Made by a program: the position numbers and the translations under genes. Shown one piece after another: positions 44,355 to 53,661 of a DNA stretch of 64,000 bases (positions are counted from its first letter, which is position 1; each line of letters opens with the position of its first letter). This DNA comes from CAWJLS01 sp963843755. GTDB lineage: Bacteria; Acidobacteriota; Thermoanaerobaculia; Multivoradales; DATKCC01. The DNA is taken from positions 1 through 64,000 of the forward strand of contig CAWJLS010000001.1 of the NCBI GenBank assembly GCA_963843755.1, written 5' to 3'. The notes beneath the pieces were generated by a model. The model was not told where the DNA came from, searched no databases, and saw nothing but the letters and a program-made list of their open reading frames with translations.

Positions 44355-44951
44355 TTGACCCGAGACAATGTCCTGTTCATTCTGATCGGCCTGCTGGCCG
44401 GGTTCATCGGTGGGTACCTCATGCACGAAGTGATGGCGGATCGCCAGCCCGCCCGCCTGGTCCACGGCGCGGGTGCCGCCGCGGCGACCGCGGGAGCCGC
44501 CGACGCCCAGGGCCAGCAGGCGGCCCAGGATCGGGCCCAGGAGATGCTCCAGCTCCAGAACTTCGTCCAGGCCAATCCGGACAACTCCGAGGCCGCCCTG
44601 CGCCTCGCCCACCTGGCCTACGACTCTCAAGCCTGGACGCTGTGCGTGAGCTCCTTCGAGCACTACCTCACTCTGGCCGAGGCGGACCCCGGGGTCCTGT
44701 CCGACCTGGGCGTCTGCTACCGCGAGGTCGGAAATACACAGAAGGCGCTCGACACGCTGGCCCAGGCCCAGAAGATCCAGCCCGACCACTGGCAGTCGCG
44801 CTACAACGAGGTGGTGATCCTCGCCTTCGACCTGGGCGACTTCGAGCGGGCCGACAAGGTGCTGGCCGAGCTGCGCAAGCTGCAACCCGACAACCCGGAC
44901 GTCGACAAGCTCGCCGCAGAGGTCGCCCGCCGCGAGCAGGCCGCCTCCTAG
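44355..44951 (+). CDS. Membrane-anchored TPR-repeat protein
   Basis: This 198-residue protein has an N-terminal helix (VLFILIGLLAGFIGGYLM), an Ala/Gly-rich linker and about three tetratricopeptide repeats from residue 75 (NSEAALRLAHLAYDSQAWTL, GVLSDLGVCYREVGNTQKAL, RYNEVVILAFDLGDFERADK). It resembles NrfG/CcmH-like scaffolds and probably mediates protein contacts at the membrane. The TTG start has GGGGGAGG upstream. The next gene lies 49 bp downstream. Confidence 0.82.
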   Translation: MTRDNVLFILIGLLAGFIGGYLMHEVMADRQPARLVHGAGAAAATAGAADAQGQQAAQDRAQEMLQLQNFVQANPDNSEAALRLAHLAYDSQAWTLCVSSFEHYLTLAEADPGVLSDLGVCYREVGNTQKALDTLAQAQKIQPDHWQSRYNEVVILAFDLGDFERADKVLAELRKLQPDNPDVDKLAAEVARREQAAS

Positions 44952-45000
44952 AGCGCGCAACGCCGGGAGCGTTCCCGCGCTCCCGGAAGCCCCCCCTCCG

Positions 45001-45375
45001 ATGCTCCGCCTGCTCGCCATCGTCGCCCTGGCGATCTTCTTCTGGCTGGTGCTGGACTGGCTGTTCACCCAGGTGAGGAGGGCCCTGGGGATCGCGCCTG
45101 CCGACCGCCGGGGCGCTCCGGGAGGCCGAGGCGCGCGGACGGGACACCGCGCCGGGGCCGCCGGAGCCCACCGTTCGAGCCCGAAAGGCGTGGCGGAAGC
45201 GCTCGTCCGGTGTCCGGCCTGCGGCACCTACGTGCCCACCTCGCGAACGCTGCCGGTGGGCCGCTCCGGCGGAGTCGTCGCCTGCTCGGAGGAGTGCCGG
45301 GAACGGCTCCGGCAGGAGACGAAGGCCGGGGGCGATGCCGGAGCCGATGCCGGGGTTGGGGCGGGACGCGCCTGA
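45001..45375 (+). CDS. Small membrane-anchored zinc-ribbon protein (PP0621-like)
   Basis: This 124-residue protein has one N-terminal helix (LLAIVALAIFFWLVLDWLF), a Gly/Ala/Arg-rich linker and a zinc-ribbon-like part, RCPACGTYVP followed by ACSEECRERL, giving two CxxC-type pairs. The family (PP0621-like) has no firm function that I know of. Its stop codon overlaps the priA start (TGATG). Confidence 0.7.
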   Translation: MLRLLAIVALAIFFWLVLDWLFTQVRRALGIAPADRRGAPGGRGARTGHRAGAAGAHRSSPKGVAEALVRCPACGTYVPTSRTLPVGRSGGVVACSEECRERLRQETKAGGDAGADAGVGAGRA

Positions 45376-47993
45376 TGGCGGACGATCCGGCCCGCGACGC
45401 CACCTCCAGGCCTTCCTCCCCAGCCGAGCCTTCCGCGTCCGCCCCGCCGGCGGACTCCCCGCGCCTCGCGCAGGTGGCCGTGCCGCTGCCTCTGCCGACC
45501 GCCCTGACCTACGTCGTCCCGGACCACCTCGCCCCGCGCGCTCTTCCGGGAGCCCGCGTGCGGGTGCGGGTAGGCCGCCAGCGCCAGGTGGGGGTGATCG
45601 TCGCCCTGACCCGTGAGGTTCCCGCGGGGGTGCCGGCCGGGGTCAAGCTCCGTCCCCTCGACGAGGTCCTCGACCGCGAGCCGGTGTTCCCCCCCGACCT
45701 GCTGGAGCTGGCCGAGTTCATCGCCTCCTACTACCGGGCGCCCCCGGGCGAGGTGTTCCGCGGCATGCTGCCCGGCGACCTGCCGCCCTGGGGCCACCAG
45801 CGCCTGCGCCTGACCTCGGCCGGCGCCATCGCCCCCGGGCGGGACCCGATCGAGCGGGCCGTGGTCGAGACTCTCCACCAGGAGGGGAGGATGACCGCGT
45901 CCGATCTCGAGGCGCACCTGGCGTCCCCCGCGCGGAGGGAGGCGCTGGGGCTGGACCTGAGCGGCGGGTTGGCGGGCGCCCTGCCGGAGACCCTCGACCG
46001 CATGGCCGCGGCCGGACGGCTGGTGATCGAGAGCCGCCGGCCGCGCACCGGCGCCCGCTATCTCACCGCGGTCGAGCTGGGGCGGGTGGGGCAGGGGAGC
46101 CTCGAAGAGCTCCTCGAAGCCTGCGGCCGTTCGGCGCCCGGCCGCGAGGTCGTCGAGCTGCTCGCCGCCCTCGGCCGTCCGGCGACCGTCGGGGAGCTGA
46201 CCGCCGAGGTCGGCTGCACGCCGGCGGTGGTCCGCCGGCTGGTCAAGCTGGGCGTGCTCCGGCAGTTCTCCCAGATCGAGCGCCTGTCGCTGGCCCACCA
46301 GTCGCTCGGCTGGGGCGGCGACCGGAGCGGGCCCCACGGCACGCGGGGAGGCGATCCGGCACCGATCGTCCTCCGGGCCGACCAGGCGGCGGCGGTCGAG
46401 GCGATCGTCGCCGCGGTCGAGTCGGAGGCGTTCCGCCCGTTCCTGCTCGTCGGCATGACCGGCTCGGGCAAGACCGAGGTCTACCTACGGGCGGTCGCGG
46501 CGACCCTGGAGCGCGGCCGCTCGGCGATCCTCCTGGTGCCCGAGATCGCCCTGGTACCGGCCCTGGTGCGCGAGGTGGCGGCGCGCTTCGGCCGGCGGGT
46601 GGCGATCGTGCACTCCGCCCTCGGAGCCACCGAGCGCCACCAGGAGTGGGAGCGCATCCGCCGAGGCGAGGCCCGGGTCGTGGTCGGACCCCGCTCGGCG
46701 CTGTTCGCGCCGGTCCGGAACCTGGGGCTGCTGGTGGTCGACGAGGAGCAGGACCCGGCCTACAAGCAGGACTCGACGCCGCGCTACCACGGCCGCGACA
46801 TCGCCCTGGTCCGTGCCCAGCGCGCCGGCGCCGCGGCGCTCCTGGTGTCGGCCACGCCGAGCCTGGAGAGCCGGCTCAACAGCGAGCGCGGCAAGCTCTC
46901 CCCCCTCCACCTGACCCAGCGGGCGGGGCAGGGGAGGCTGCCCGAGGGCATCCTGGTCGACCTGCGCGAGGAGGCCACGGCGCCCCGTCGCCCGGGCGAG
47001 ATCGCCTTCTCCGAGACCCTCCAGGAGGAGATCCGCCGGGCCGCCGCGGACGGCGACCAGATGATCCTGCTGCGCAACCGCCGCGGCTACGCGCCGGTGC
47101 TGCTGTGCCGGGCATGTGGCGAGGACCACCGCTGCGACGCGTGCGGGTTGCCGCGCACCCTCCACCGGCGCCGCGGCATGCTGATCTGCCACTACTGCGG
47201 CTCGGCCACGGCCGTGCCGACGCGCTGCGCGGCGTGCGGCGAGGAGGCGCTCGAAGCGATCGGAGCCGGCACGGAGCGGGTGGAGGAGACCTTCCGCGAG
47301 CTCTTCCCCGACATCCCCGTCGACGTCCTCGACCGCGACACGGTACGGCGCAAGGGCGGGCCGGCGGCGGTCCTCGCCCGCTTCGCCCGCGGCGAGAGCC
47401 AGGCCCTGGTCGGGACCCAGATGGTGTCCAAGGGGCACCACTTCCCGGGGGTCGCCCTGACCGCGGTGCTCTCGGCCGACACCTATCTCGGCTTCGCCGA
47501 CTTCCGGGCGGTCGAACGCACCTACACCCTGCTGACCCAGCTCGCCGGCCGGGCTGGACGCGGTGAGCGCCCCGGACGGGTGGTGATCCAGACCTACCAC
47601 CCGGACCACTACGCCATCCAGGCGGCGCTGAACAACGACGACCAGCGGTTCGCCGCCGAGGAGATGCGCTTCCGGCGCGTGTTCCACTACCCGCCGTACA
47701 CCCGGCTGGTGCAGATCCTGGTGCGCGACGAGGACCGGGAACGGGCCGAGGCCCAGGCGGAGGAGATCGCCCGCGCCGTCAACCGGGTGCGCAAGCACAA
47801 CCCCCGGGCCCGGGAAACCCGGGTCGCCGGCCCGGCACCGGCCCCGTTCGAACGCCTGCGCAACCAGTGGCGTTTCCAGATCCTGCTGCGCCACCCGTCG
47901 ATCGGCACCCTCCACGAGCTGCTCGACGCCGCTTTGACGGAAAAGCTGCCCGCCTCGGTGGTGGTCGACGTCGATCCGTACCAGTTGCTCTGA
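45375..47993 (+). CDS. priA: Primosomal replication restart helicase PriA
   Basis: This 872-residue helicase reloads DnaB at collapsed forks. It has a 3'-BD domain (VPLPLPTALTYVVP), a winged-helix middle, and a superfamily 2 helicase core with Walker A GMTGSGKTEVYLRAV, motif II VVDEEQDPAYKQD and LVSATPSLESR. A zinc-binding insertion has CRACGEDHRCDACG and CHYCGSATAVPTRCAACG. The ATG at 45375 is preferred over longer forms. Length is a little above average, mainly in the disordered N-terminus. Confidence 0.96.
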   Translation: MADDPARDATSRPSSPAEPSASAPPADSPRLAQVAVPLPLPTALTYVVPDHLAPRALPGARVRVRVGRQRQVGVIVALTREVPAGVPAGVKLRPLDEVLDREPVFPPDLLELAEFIASYYRAPPGEVFRGMLPGDLPPWGHQRLRLTSAGAIAPGRDPIERAVVETLHQEGRMTASDLEAHLASPARREALGLDLSGGLAGALPETLDRMAAAGRLVIESRRPRTGARYLTAVELGRVGQGSLEELLEACGRSAPGREVVELLAALGRPATVGELTAEVGCTPAVVRRLVKLGVLRQFSQIERLSLAHQSLGWGGDRSGPHGTRGGDPAPIVLRADQAAAVEAIVAAVESEAFRPFLLVGMTGSGKTEVYLRAVAATLERGRSAILLVPEIALVPALVREVAARFGRRVAIVHSALGATERHQEWERIRRGEARVVVGPRSALFAPVRNLGLLVVDEEQDPAYKQDSTPRYHGRDIALVRAQRAGAAALLVSATPSLESRLNSERGKLSPLHLTQRAGQGRLPEGILVDLREEATAPRRPGEIAFSETLQEEIRRAAADGDQMILLRNRRGYAPVLLCRACGEDHRCDACGLPRTLHRRRGMLICHYCGSATAVPTRCAACGEEALEAIGAGTERVEETFRELFPDIPVDVLDRDTVRRKGGPAAVLARFARGESQALVGTQMVSKGHHFPGVALTAVLSADTYLGFADFRAVERTYTLLTQLAGRAGRGERPGRVVIQTYHPDHYAIQAALNNDDQRFAAEEMRFRRVFHYPPYTRLVQILVRDEDRERAEAQAEEIARAVNRVRKHNPRARETRVAGPAPAPFERLRNQWRFQILLRHPSIGTLHELLDAALTEKLPASVVVDVDPYQLL

Positions 47994-48024
47994 GGCACCG
48001 GCTCTGCTACGGTCGCCCCTCGTC

Positions 48025-48978
48025 ATGTGCGCCACTGAAGCCTCTTTCGACGAGCCCCTGGTGGAGCTCCGCCGCCGCATCGAAGAGCTCGAGGAGTACC
48101 CCGAGGACCCGGCCAAGGTGAAGGAGGTCGAGCGCCTCCGCAAGAGCCTGGAGAGGTCGACTGCGGAGGTCTACTCGAACCTCGACCGCTGGCAGAAGAC
48201 CCTCGTCGCCCGCCACCGGGAGCGCCCCTACACCCTCGACTACATCCGCCTGTTGATGGACGACTGGGTGGAGGTGCACGGCGACCGGGCGTTCGCCGAC
48301 GACCCGGCGATCGTCGCCGGCTTCGCCACCTTCCGCGGCCGCGACGTGGCGGTGATCGGTCACGAGAAGGGGCGCGACACGAAGGAGCGCATCCTGCGCA
48401 ACTTCGGCCAGGCCCGTCCGGAGGGGTATCGTAAGGCGCTCCGGGTGATGAAGCTCGCCGAGCGCTTCCGCCTGCCGGTGCTGACCTTCGTCGACACCGC
48501 CGGCGCCCACCCCGGGATCGGTGCCGAGGAGCGAGGGCAGGCCGAAGCGATCGCCCGCAACCTGATCGAGATGGCCGCGCTCCAGGTACCGATCGTGGTC
48601 ACCGTCACCGGCGAAGGGGGCAGCGGCGGCGCCCTCGCCCTGGGCGTCGGGAACCGGGTCTACGTCCTCGAGTACTCCACCTACTCGGTGATCTCCCCGG
48701 AAGGGTGTGCCGCGATCCTCTGGAAGGACCAGAGCCAGCGGGCCCAAGCCGCCGAGGCGATGAAGATCACCGCTCCCGACCTGCTCTCCCTGAACGTGGT
48801 CGACGCCGTCATCTCCGAGCCTGTGGGCGGCGCCCACACCGACCACACCGTGATGGCCCGGCGGGTCGGCGACACCATCGAGGACGCGCTCGACGAGCTG
48901 TCCGCCCTCTCCCCCGAAGAGCTGATCCGCCAGCGCTACGACCGCTTCCGTCACCTCGGCGTCTACGAAGAGGCCTGA
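48025..48978 (+). CDS. accA: Acetyl-CoA carboxylase carboxyltransferase alpha subunit
   Basis: This 317-residue protein carries the carboxyltransferase alpha fold for malonyl-CoA synthesis. Motifs are VEVHGDRAFADDPAIVAGFA, VLTFVDTAGAHPGIGAEERG and VTGEGGSGGALALGVGNRV, with YSTYSVISPEGCAAILWKD. Length matches the family. It follows priA by 31 bp. The beta subunit (accD) is not in the window. Confidence 0.97.
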   Translation: MCATEASFDEPLVELRRRIEELEEYPEDPAKVKEVERLRKSLERSTAEVYSNLDRWQKTLVARHRERPYTLDYIRLLMDDWVEVHGDRAFADDPAIVAGFATFRGRDVAVIGHEKGRDTKERILRNFGQARPEGYRKALRVMKLAERFRLPVLTFVDTAGAHPGIGAEERGQAEAIARNLIEMAALQVPIVVTVTGEGGSGGALALGVGNRVYVLEYSTYSVISPEGCAAILWKDQSQRAQAAEAMKITAPDLLSLNVVDAVISEPVGGAHTDHTVMARRVGDTIEDALDELSALSPEELIRQRYDRFRHLGVYEEA

Positions 48979-49010
48979 GATGGACGGTGAAGCTTCGCCC
49001 CGAACCCCCG

Positions 49011-49059
49011 AGACGCTCGGGTGGGGGCGTCCCCTTCCCCCCGTGAGGGAGGGAAGGGG
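49011..49059. repeat. Two G/C-rich hairpins between accA and recJ
   Basis: Two hairpins sit side by side. CCCCCGAG pairs imperfectly with CTCGGGTGGGGG near 49011-49028, and CCCCTTCCCCCC (49031-49042) pairs with GGGAGGGAAGGGG (49047-49059) around GTGA. They could terminate accA transcription or be REP-like elements. No T run follows. Confidence 0.35.
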
Positions 49060-49166
49060 ATCGAGGGGATGGGGGGCGATCCAGTGGATCATCCGGGTTG
49101 ATCGGTGCGGCGAAACAGACGACGCGAGCGAGCTCGGCTCACTCGTCACGAAGTCGGTCTTTGTAA

Positions 49167-50882
49167 ATGCCTGACGCCCTGTGGGTCCCGGCGCCGGTGC
49201 CGGAGACCGCGGCGGAGCTCGTCCGCGCAGGCGTCGCCGAGCACCTGGCGGCGCTGCTCGCGCGCCGTGGCGTGACCAGCGCCGCCGAGGCGGAGACCTT
49301 CTTCTCGCCCGCCCTCGATCAGCTCCACGAACCGTTCGAGCTCGCCGGCGTTTCCGAGGCGGTCGAACGGCTACTGCGCGCTCGCGAGCAGGGCGAACGG
49401 GTGGCCATCGTCGGCGACTACGACGTCGACGGGGTCAGCGGCACGGCCCTTCTCCTGGCGGTGCTCCGCTTCTGCGGCCTCGACGCCGACCCGATCCTGC
49501 CGCACCGCATGCGGGAGGGCTACGGCTTCCAGCCGGTCCATGCCGAGCGCGCCGCGGAGGACGGCCGCACCCTGGTGGTGACCGTCGACTGTGGCACCAC
49601 CTCGGTCGCCGCCGCCCGGCGGGCGCTTGAGCTCGGCCTCGACGTCATCGTCACCGACCACCACATCCCCGGGCCCGCGTTGCCCGACGGCGTGATCCAG
49701 GTCAACCCGCGCCAGGAGGGCTGCGCCTACCCGTTCCCCGACCTCTCCGGCGCCGGCATCGCGCTCAAGCTCGCCCAGGCGCTCGGCCGCCGGGTCGGCA
49801 AGGAGCCGGACCCGACCGCCCTCCTGCGCATGGCCTGCCTCGGAACGGTCGCCGACATGGTGCCGCTGCTGGGGGAGAACCGGACGATCGCCGCCCTCGG
49901 CCTGGCCGCCCTGCCGTCGAGCCCGTCGGTAGGGCTCCAGGCGCTGATGCGCCAGGCCGGCGTCAAGGCGCCGCTCCAGGCGGAGGACATCGGCTTCCGG
50001 CTCGGACCGCGGATCAACGCCGCCGGCCGCCTGGACGACGCCCGCCACGCGCTCGACCTGCTGCTCTGCCGCGACCAGGCCACCGCCGAACGCCTCGCCG
50101 CCGACCTCGAGCAGTGGAACCGGGAGCGCCAGGAGGAGGAGCGACGCGTTGTCGACGAGGCGCGGGAGCTGGTGCTGGCCCGCGCCGGCGGAGACGGCGA
50201 CGGGAGCGGGGAGGAGGTGGCGCCGATCCTGGTCGCCTGGAGCGAGTCGTGGCACCGAGGGGTGGTCGGCATCGCCGCCGGCCGGTTGATGCGCGAGTTC
50301 CACCGCCCGGCCATCCTGCTGGCGGTGGAGGAGGGGGAGGCGGTCGGCTCGGGGCGGAGCGTCCCCGGCATCGAGCTCCACAGCTTCCTCGGCCGCTGGC
50401 GCGAGCAGCTCGCCCGGTTCGGCGGTCACGCCCAGGCGGTCGGCCTGTCGGTGCCTCTCGATCGGCTGGAGGCGCTCCGCGACGACTGGGAGGCCTCCGC
50501 CGGCGTGTGGCCCGGCGAGCTCCTCCGGCGGCGCTTCGAGTACGAGCTCGAGCTGGCGCCGGCGACCCTGAGCCTCGACCTGCTGGGCGAGCTCTCGTGC
50601 CTCGGACCGCACGGCCAGAGCAACCCCCAGCCGCTGCTGCGGGTCGGTCCCCTGGCCCTGACCGGCACGCCGCGCGTCTTCGGCCGCACCGCGCGCAAGC
50701 ATCTCTCGGCCACCGCCGCCGGGCCGGACGGCAGCTCCATCCAGCTCCTGGCCTGGGGCTGGGGAGAGCAGTCGGAGCGTCTCGACGGCACCTTCGAAGC
50801 CCTCGGTCACCTGGAAGAGGACCGCTACACCAACCGCCCGGTCCTCCGGCTGGTCGACACGCGTCGCTCCGACGACCGATAA
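49167..50882 (+). CDS. recJ: Single-stranded-DNA exonuclease RecJ
   Basis: This 571-residue 5'-3' exonuclease belongs to the DHH superfamily. Metal-binding motifs are IVGDYDVDGVSGTALL, VTVDCGTTSVAAA and VIVTDHHIPGPAL. The DHHA1 part has RINAAGRLDDARHAL and SGRSVPGIELHSFL with GGHAQAVGLSVP. An OB-like C-terminal domain follows. Length is normal. The start context is poor (TTTGTAAATG), so translation may be weak. Confidence 0.96.
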   Translation: MPDALWVPAPVPETAAELVRAGVAEHLAALLARRGVTSAAEAETFFSPALDQLHEPFELAGVSEAVERLLRAREQGERVAIVGDYDVDGVSGTALLLAVLRFCGLDADPILPHRMREGYGFQPVHAERAAEDGRTLVVTVDCGTTSVAAARRALELGLDVIVTDHHIPGPALPDGVIQVNPRQEGCAYPFPDLSGAGIALKLAQALGRRVGKEPDPTALLRMACLGTVADMVPLLGENRTIAALGLAALPSSPSVGLQALMRQAGVKAPLQAEDIGFRLGPRINAAGRLDDARHALDLLLCRDQATAERLAADLEQWNRERQEEERRVVDEARELVLARAGGDGDGSGEEVAPILVAWSESWHRGVVGIAAGRLMREFHRPAILLAVEEGEAVGSGRSVPGIELHSFLGRWREQLARFGGHAQAVGLSVPLDRLEALRDDWEASAGVWPGELLRRRFEYELELAPATLSLDLLGELSCLGPHGQSNPQPLLRVGPLALTGTPRVFGRTARKHLSATAAGPDGSSIQLLAWGWGEQSERLDGTFEALGHLEEDRYTNRPVLRLVDTRRSDDR

Positions 50883-51066
50883 TCGGACCACGGGGGTGCC
50901 CACCGGACCGTCGTCAGGGGCCCGCCCTGTGACGCAGGCCGGCCGGTCCCCGAGCCCGACCAAGCCACCGACCCGAACCGATGACCTCACCCACCTCCTC
51001 CTCACCGCCCCCCTTCTTCCCCGGGACGACGTTCGCCCCGCCGCCCGCGACGGGGGGGCGCCGCTG

Positions 51067-53661
51067 ATGGCGCGCAGCCGAGAAGCGCGCAAGAACCGGC
51101 GGATCCAAGCCGTGCGGTTCCTCTTCCTCGCCGCCCTGGTGGCCACCGTGGGCGGTCTGGTCGCGTTCCTGATCCGCAGCCACCTGGAGAAGGAGGCGCC
51201 GCCGCCGGCGGCCCAGGTGGGCCCGGAAGAGATGGAGGCGGACGGCGAGACGCTGACCGTCGGCGAGGGGTTTGAGCGGACGATGAGCGAAGGCGACCGG
51301 GCGCTGTTCACGGTCCGGGGCGAGCGGTACTCGGTCACCCGGGGCAACGTCGTCCACCTCGAAGGGGTCGACATCACGGTTTACGACGACTCCGGCCGCT
51401 CCTACGAGATCACCAGCCCCGAAGCCTGGTTCCAGCCGGACAAGCGGGAGGCACGGCTGGTCGGCGGCGTCGAGGTCCACGGCCCCAACGGCCTGCGCGC
51501 GGTCACCGAGGCGCTCTTCGTCCGCAACCGGGGGCGCCTGATCACCAGCAAGAAGGGGCAGATCTACATCCGTTTCGGCGACCGGTTCCACGCCCGGGCC
51601 GACGTGCTGCGGGTCGAGCTGGCCAACCAGCGTTTCCGCCTTCAAGGGCACGCCAGGGTGCTCAGCCTGGAGGGCTCGCCGGTTCCGTTCGAGATGAAGA
51701 CCCAGCTCCTGACCATCGACCGGTCGCGGCACCTGCTCGAAGGCGAGGGCGGCCCGGTCGACGTCAGCCATCAGCAGGACTGGCTCGTGGCCTCGAACGT
51801 CACCGCCTTCCTCGATGACGATGAGAAGCGGGTGCAGTTCATCCGGGCCCAGGGACGGGTCGTGGCCGAGCTCCGCTCCGACCGGGCCCTGGGGCGGACG
51901 ATCGAACCGCTGGAGGTGCCGCCGGAAGTGACGGAGGGCGCCGACGCGGGGGCGGAGACCGCCGAGCCCGCGGCCAGCGGGGCTGAATCGGTCGAAGGCG
52001 AGACGACCGGTGAAGCCGCCGGCGACCAGGCCGGCTCCGGCGAGGCTGCGACCGGCCAGGCCGTCGCCGGGCGGACCGCTGCCGCCGACGGCGCCACCAG
52101 CCAACCCACGGCCGCCGAAGCCACCACGAGCCAGGGCGCCGCCGACAACCAGCCGCAGCTCGGCCGCATCCTGGTCAACACCGACCACCTGGAGCTCGAG
52201 CTGAGCGACGACGGCAGCCAGGCCCGCGCGGTCCACCTGGAGGGCGGGCCCAACGGCCTGGCGGCGCTGCGCGCGTTCACCGTCAACCGCGGGCCGATCC
52301 ACCGCCTGCGTGCCCCGCGAATCGACGGCACCTTCACCGACGGGCGGCCGGAAACCTTCCTCGCCAAGGAAGAGATCGAGCTGCTCGAGATCGACCGCCA
52401 GCCGATGAGCGTCGCCGAGGAGATCCAAGACGAGCTCGACTCGTCCGGTCCAGAGGACGAGCTCGACTCGTCCGGTCCAGTCAGCGAGCTCGACGAGGGC
52501 CTGCCGGAGGAGGGGCGCAAGCAGCCCGCCCCCGAACGCCGGGTCGCGCGCCGGGCGACCGCCCGGACCGCCGAAGCCACCTTCGACGCCGGTGGCGAGC
52601 TCTCGACGGTGGTGCTGTCCGACCGGGTGCGGATGGTCGACCACGGCACCGGGACCGAGCAGCCGACCTGGGCCCGCGGCGACCGCGGCGTCTTCTCCCT
52701 GAGCGAGGACTCCCTGACCCTCACCGGCATCCCGGCGCGGATCGAGTCCTCCCGCGGCACCATGGAGGCGCCGACCCTGGTCTACACCCGGGCGGACGGC
52801 ATCCTCCGCGGCAACGACGGCGTCCGCGCCCGGCTGGAGAAGGACCAGGCCGCGGCCCTTCGGGGCAGCCCCCTCGCCTCCGGCGACGGCCCGGTCTGGG
52901 TCGAGGCCGAGAAGGGGTTCCTGCGCGACCAGCCGCGGAGCTTCCTGTTCATCGGCTCGGTCCGGGCCTGGCGGGGGACCGACCTGCTGACCGCGGACCA
53001 GCTCCGCGGCGACGACGCCGACCAGCACCTCCAGGCGTCCGGCTCCGTCCGGACCCTGTGGACTCCCGAGCCCGGCCAGCAGGGCGCCGGGCAGGGCTCG
53101 GACAAGGGCTCGAAACAGGGCGCCGCCGAGGAGGGCGGGCCGCTCGAAGTGACGTCGAAGGAGATGGACTTCCGCCAGGCCGACCGCCTCCTGACCTACA
53201 CCGGCGACGTGGTGAGCACCCAGCAGGAGCGTGTCGTCCGCTGCCAGGAGATGAACCTCTTCCTCGCTCCGGAGGACCGGCCGGCCGGGAAGGGCGGGGG
53301 GTCGATCGAGAAGCTCGTCTTCACCGGCGACGTCGAGGTCACCGATCCGCCCACCACGGTCGACGGCAAGCCGGCGGGCGGGCGCACCCTGACCGGCCAC
53401 CAGGCCGTCTACCTGCCGGGGCCGCGGACGATCGAGGTGGAGGCCGACGGCGACGGCAAGGTGACCATGAAGGACCGGGACGGCAACGTGATCGAGGGGC
53501 CGCGGATGATCTACGAGATCGACAAGGACCGGGTGCAGGTGCTCAAGAAGGCCACGGACGACAGTCCGGAGGACGCGGGCAGCGCCGGCAGCGGGGGGGC
53601 CAAGGGCCCCCGGGGCGACGCGGCTCCGGCCGGTGGGAGCGCGGGGGAGGAGGGGCCATGA
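51067..53661 (+). CDS. LptC-like protein fused to LptA/OstA-like domains
   Basis: This 864-residue protein starts with one helix (FLFLAALVATVGGLVAFLIR) and an LptC-type beta-jellyroll, where typical LptC is about 190 residues. A Glu/Ala/Thr-rich linker (about residues 290-360) and further OstA-like strands follow, including EATFDAGGELSTVVLSDRVR, RTAEATFDAGG and LEVTSKEMDFRQADRLLTY. It contains a 9-residue tandem repeat, DELDSSGPE/DELDSSGPV, encoded by 25-bp copies at 52429 and 52456. Bacterial LPS export uses LptC and LptA as separate bridge proteins; here both activities may lie in one chain. LptB overlaps its end by 4 bp. The long forms from 50896 were rejected because the helix starts at 51067. 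Confidence 0.85.
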   Translation: MARSREARKNRRIQAVRFLFLAALVATVGGLVAFLIRSHLEKEAPPPAAQVGPEEMEADGETLTVGEGFERTMSEGDRALFTVRGERYSVTRGNVVHLEGVDITVYDDSGRSYEITSPEAWFQPDKREARLVGGVEVHGPNGLRAVTEALFVRNRGRLITSKKGQIYIRFGDRFHARADVLRVELANQRFRLQGHARVLSLEGSPVPFEMKTQLLTIDRSRHLLEGEGGPVDVSHQQDWLVASNVTAFLDDDEKRVQFIRAQGRVVAELRSDRALGRTIEPLEVPPEVTEGADAGAETAEPAASGAESVEGETTGEAAGDQAGSGEAATGQAVAGRTAAADGATSQPTAAEATTSQGAADNQPQLGRILVNTDHLELELSDDGSQARAVHLEGGPNGLAALRAFTVNRGPIHRLRAPRIDGTFTDGRPETFLAKEEIELLEIDRQPMSVAEEIQDELDSSGPEDELDSSGPVSELDEGLPEEGRKQPAPERRVARRATARTAEATFDAGGELSTVVLSDRVRMVDHGTGTEQPTWARGDRGVFSLSEDSLTLTGIPARIESSRGTMEAPTLVYTRADGILRGNDGVRARLEKDQAAALRGSPLASGDGPVWVEAEKGFLRDQPRSFLFIGSVRAWRGTDLLTADQLRGDDADQHLQASGSVRTLWTPEPGQQGAGQGSDKGSKQGAAEEGGPLEVTSKEMDFRQADRLLTYTGDVVSTQQERVVRCQEMNLFLAPEDRPAGKGGGSIEKLVFTGDVEVTDPPTTVDGKPAGGRTLTGHQAVYLPGPRTIEVEADGDGKVTMKDRDGNVIEGPRMIYEIDKDRVQVLKKATDDSPEDAGSAGSGGAKGPRGDAAPAGGSAGEEGP

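Noticed and set aside
52429..52480. Possible CRISPR or satellite repeat
   Set aside because: Only two copies with almost no spacer, in frame inside a coding linker; it is a coding tandem repeat.
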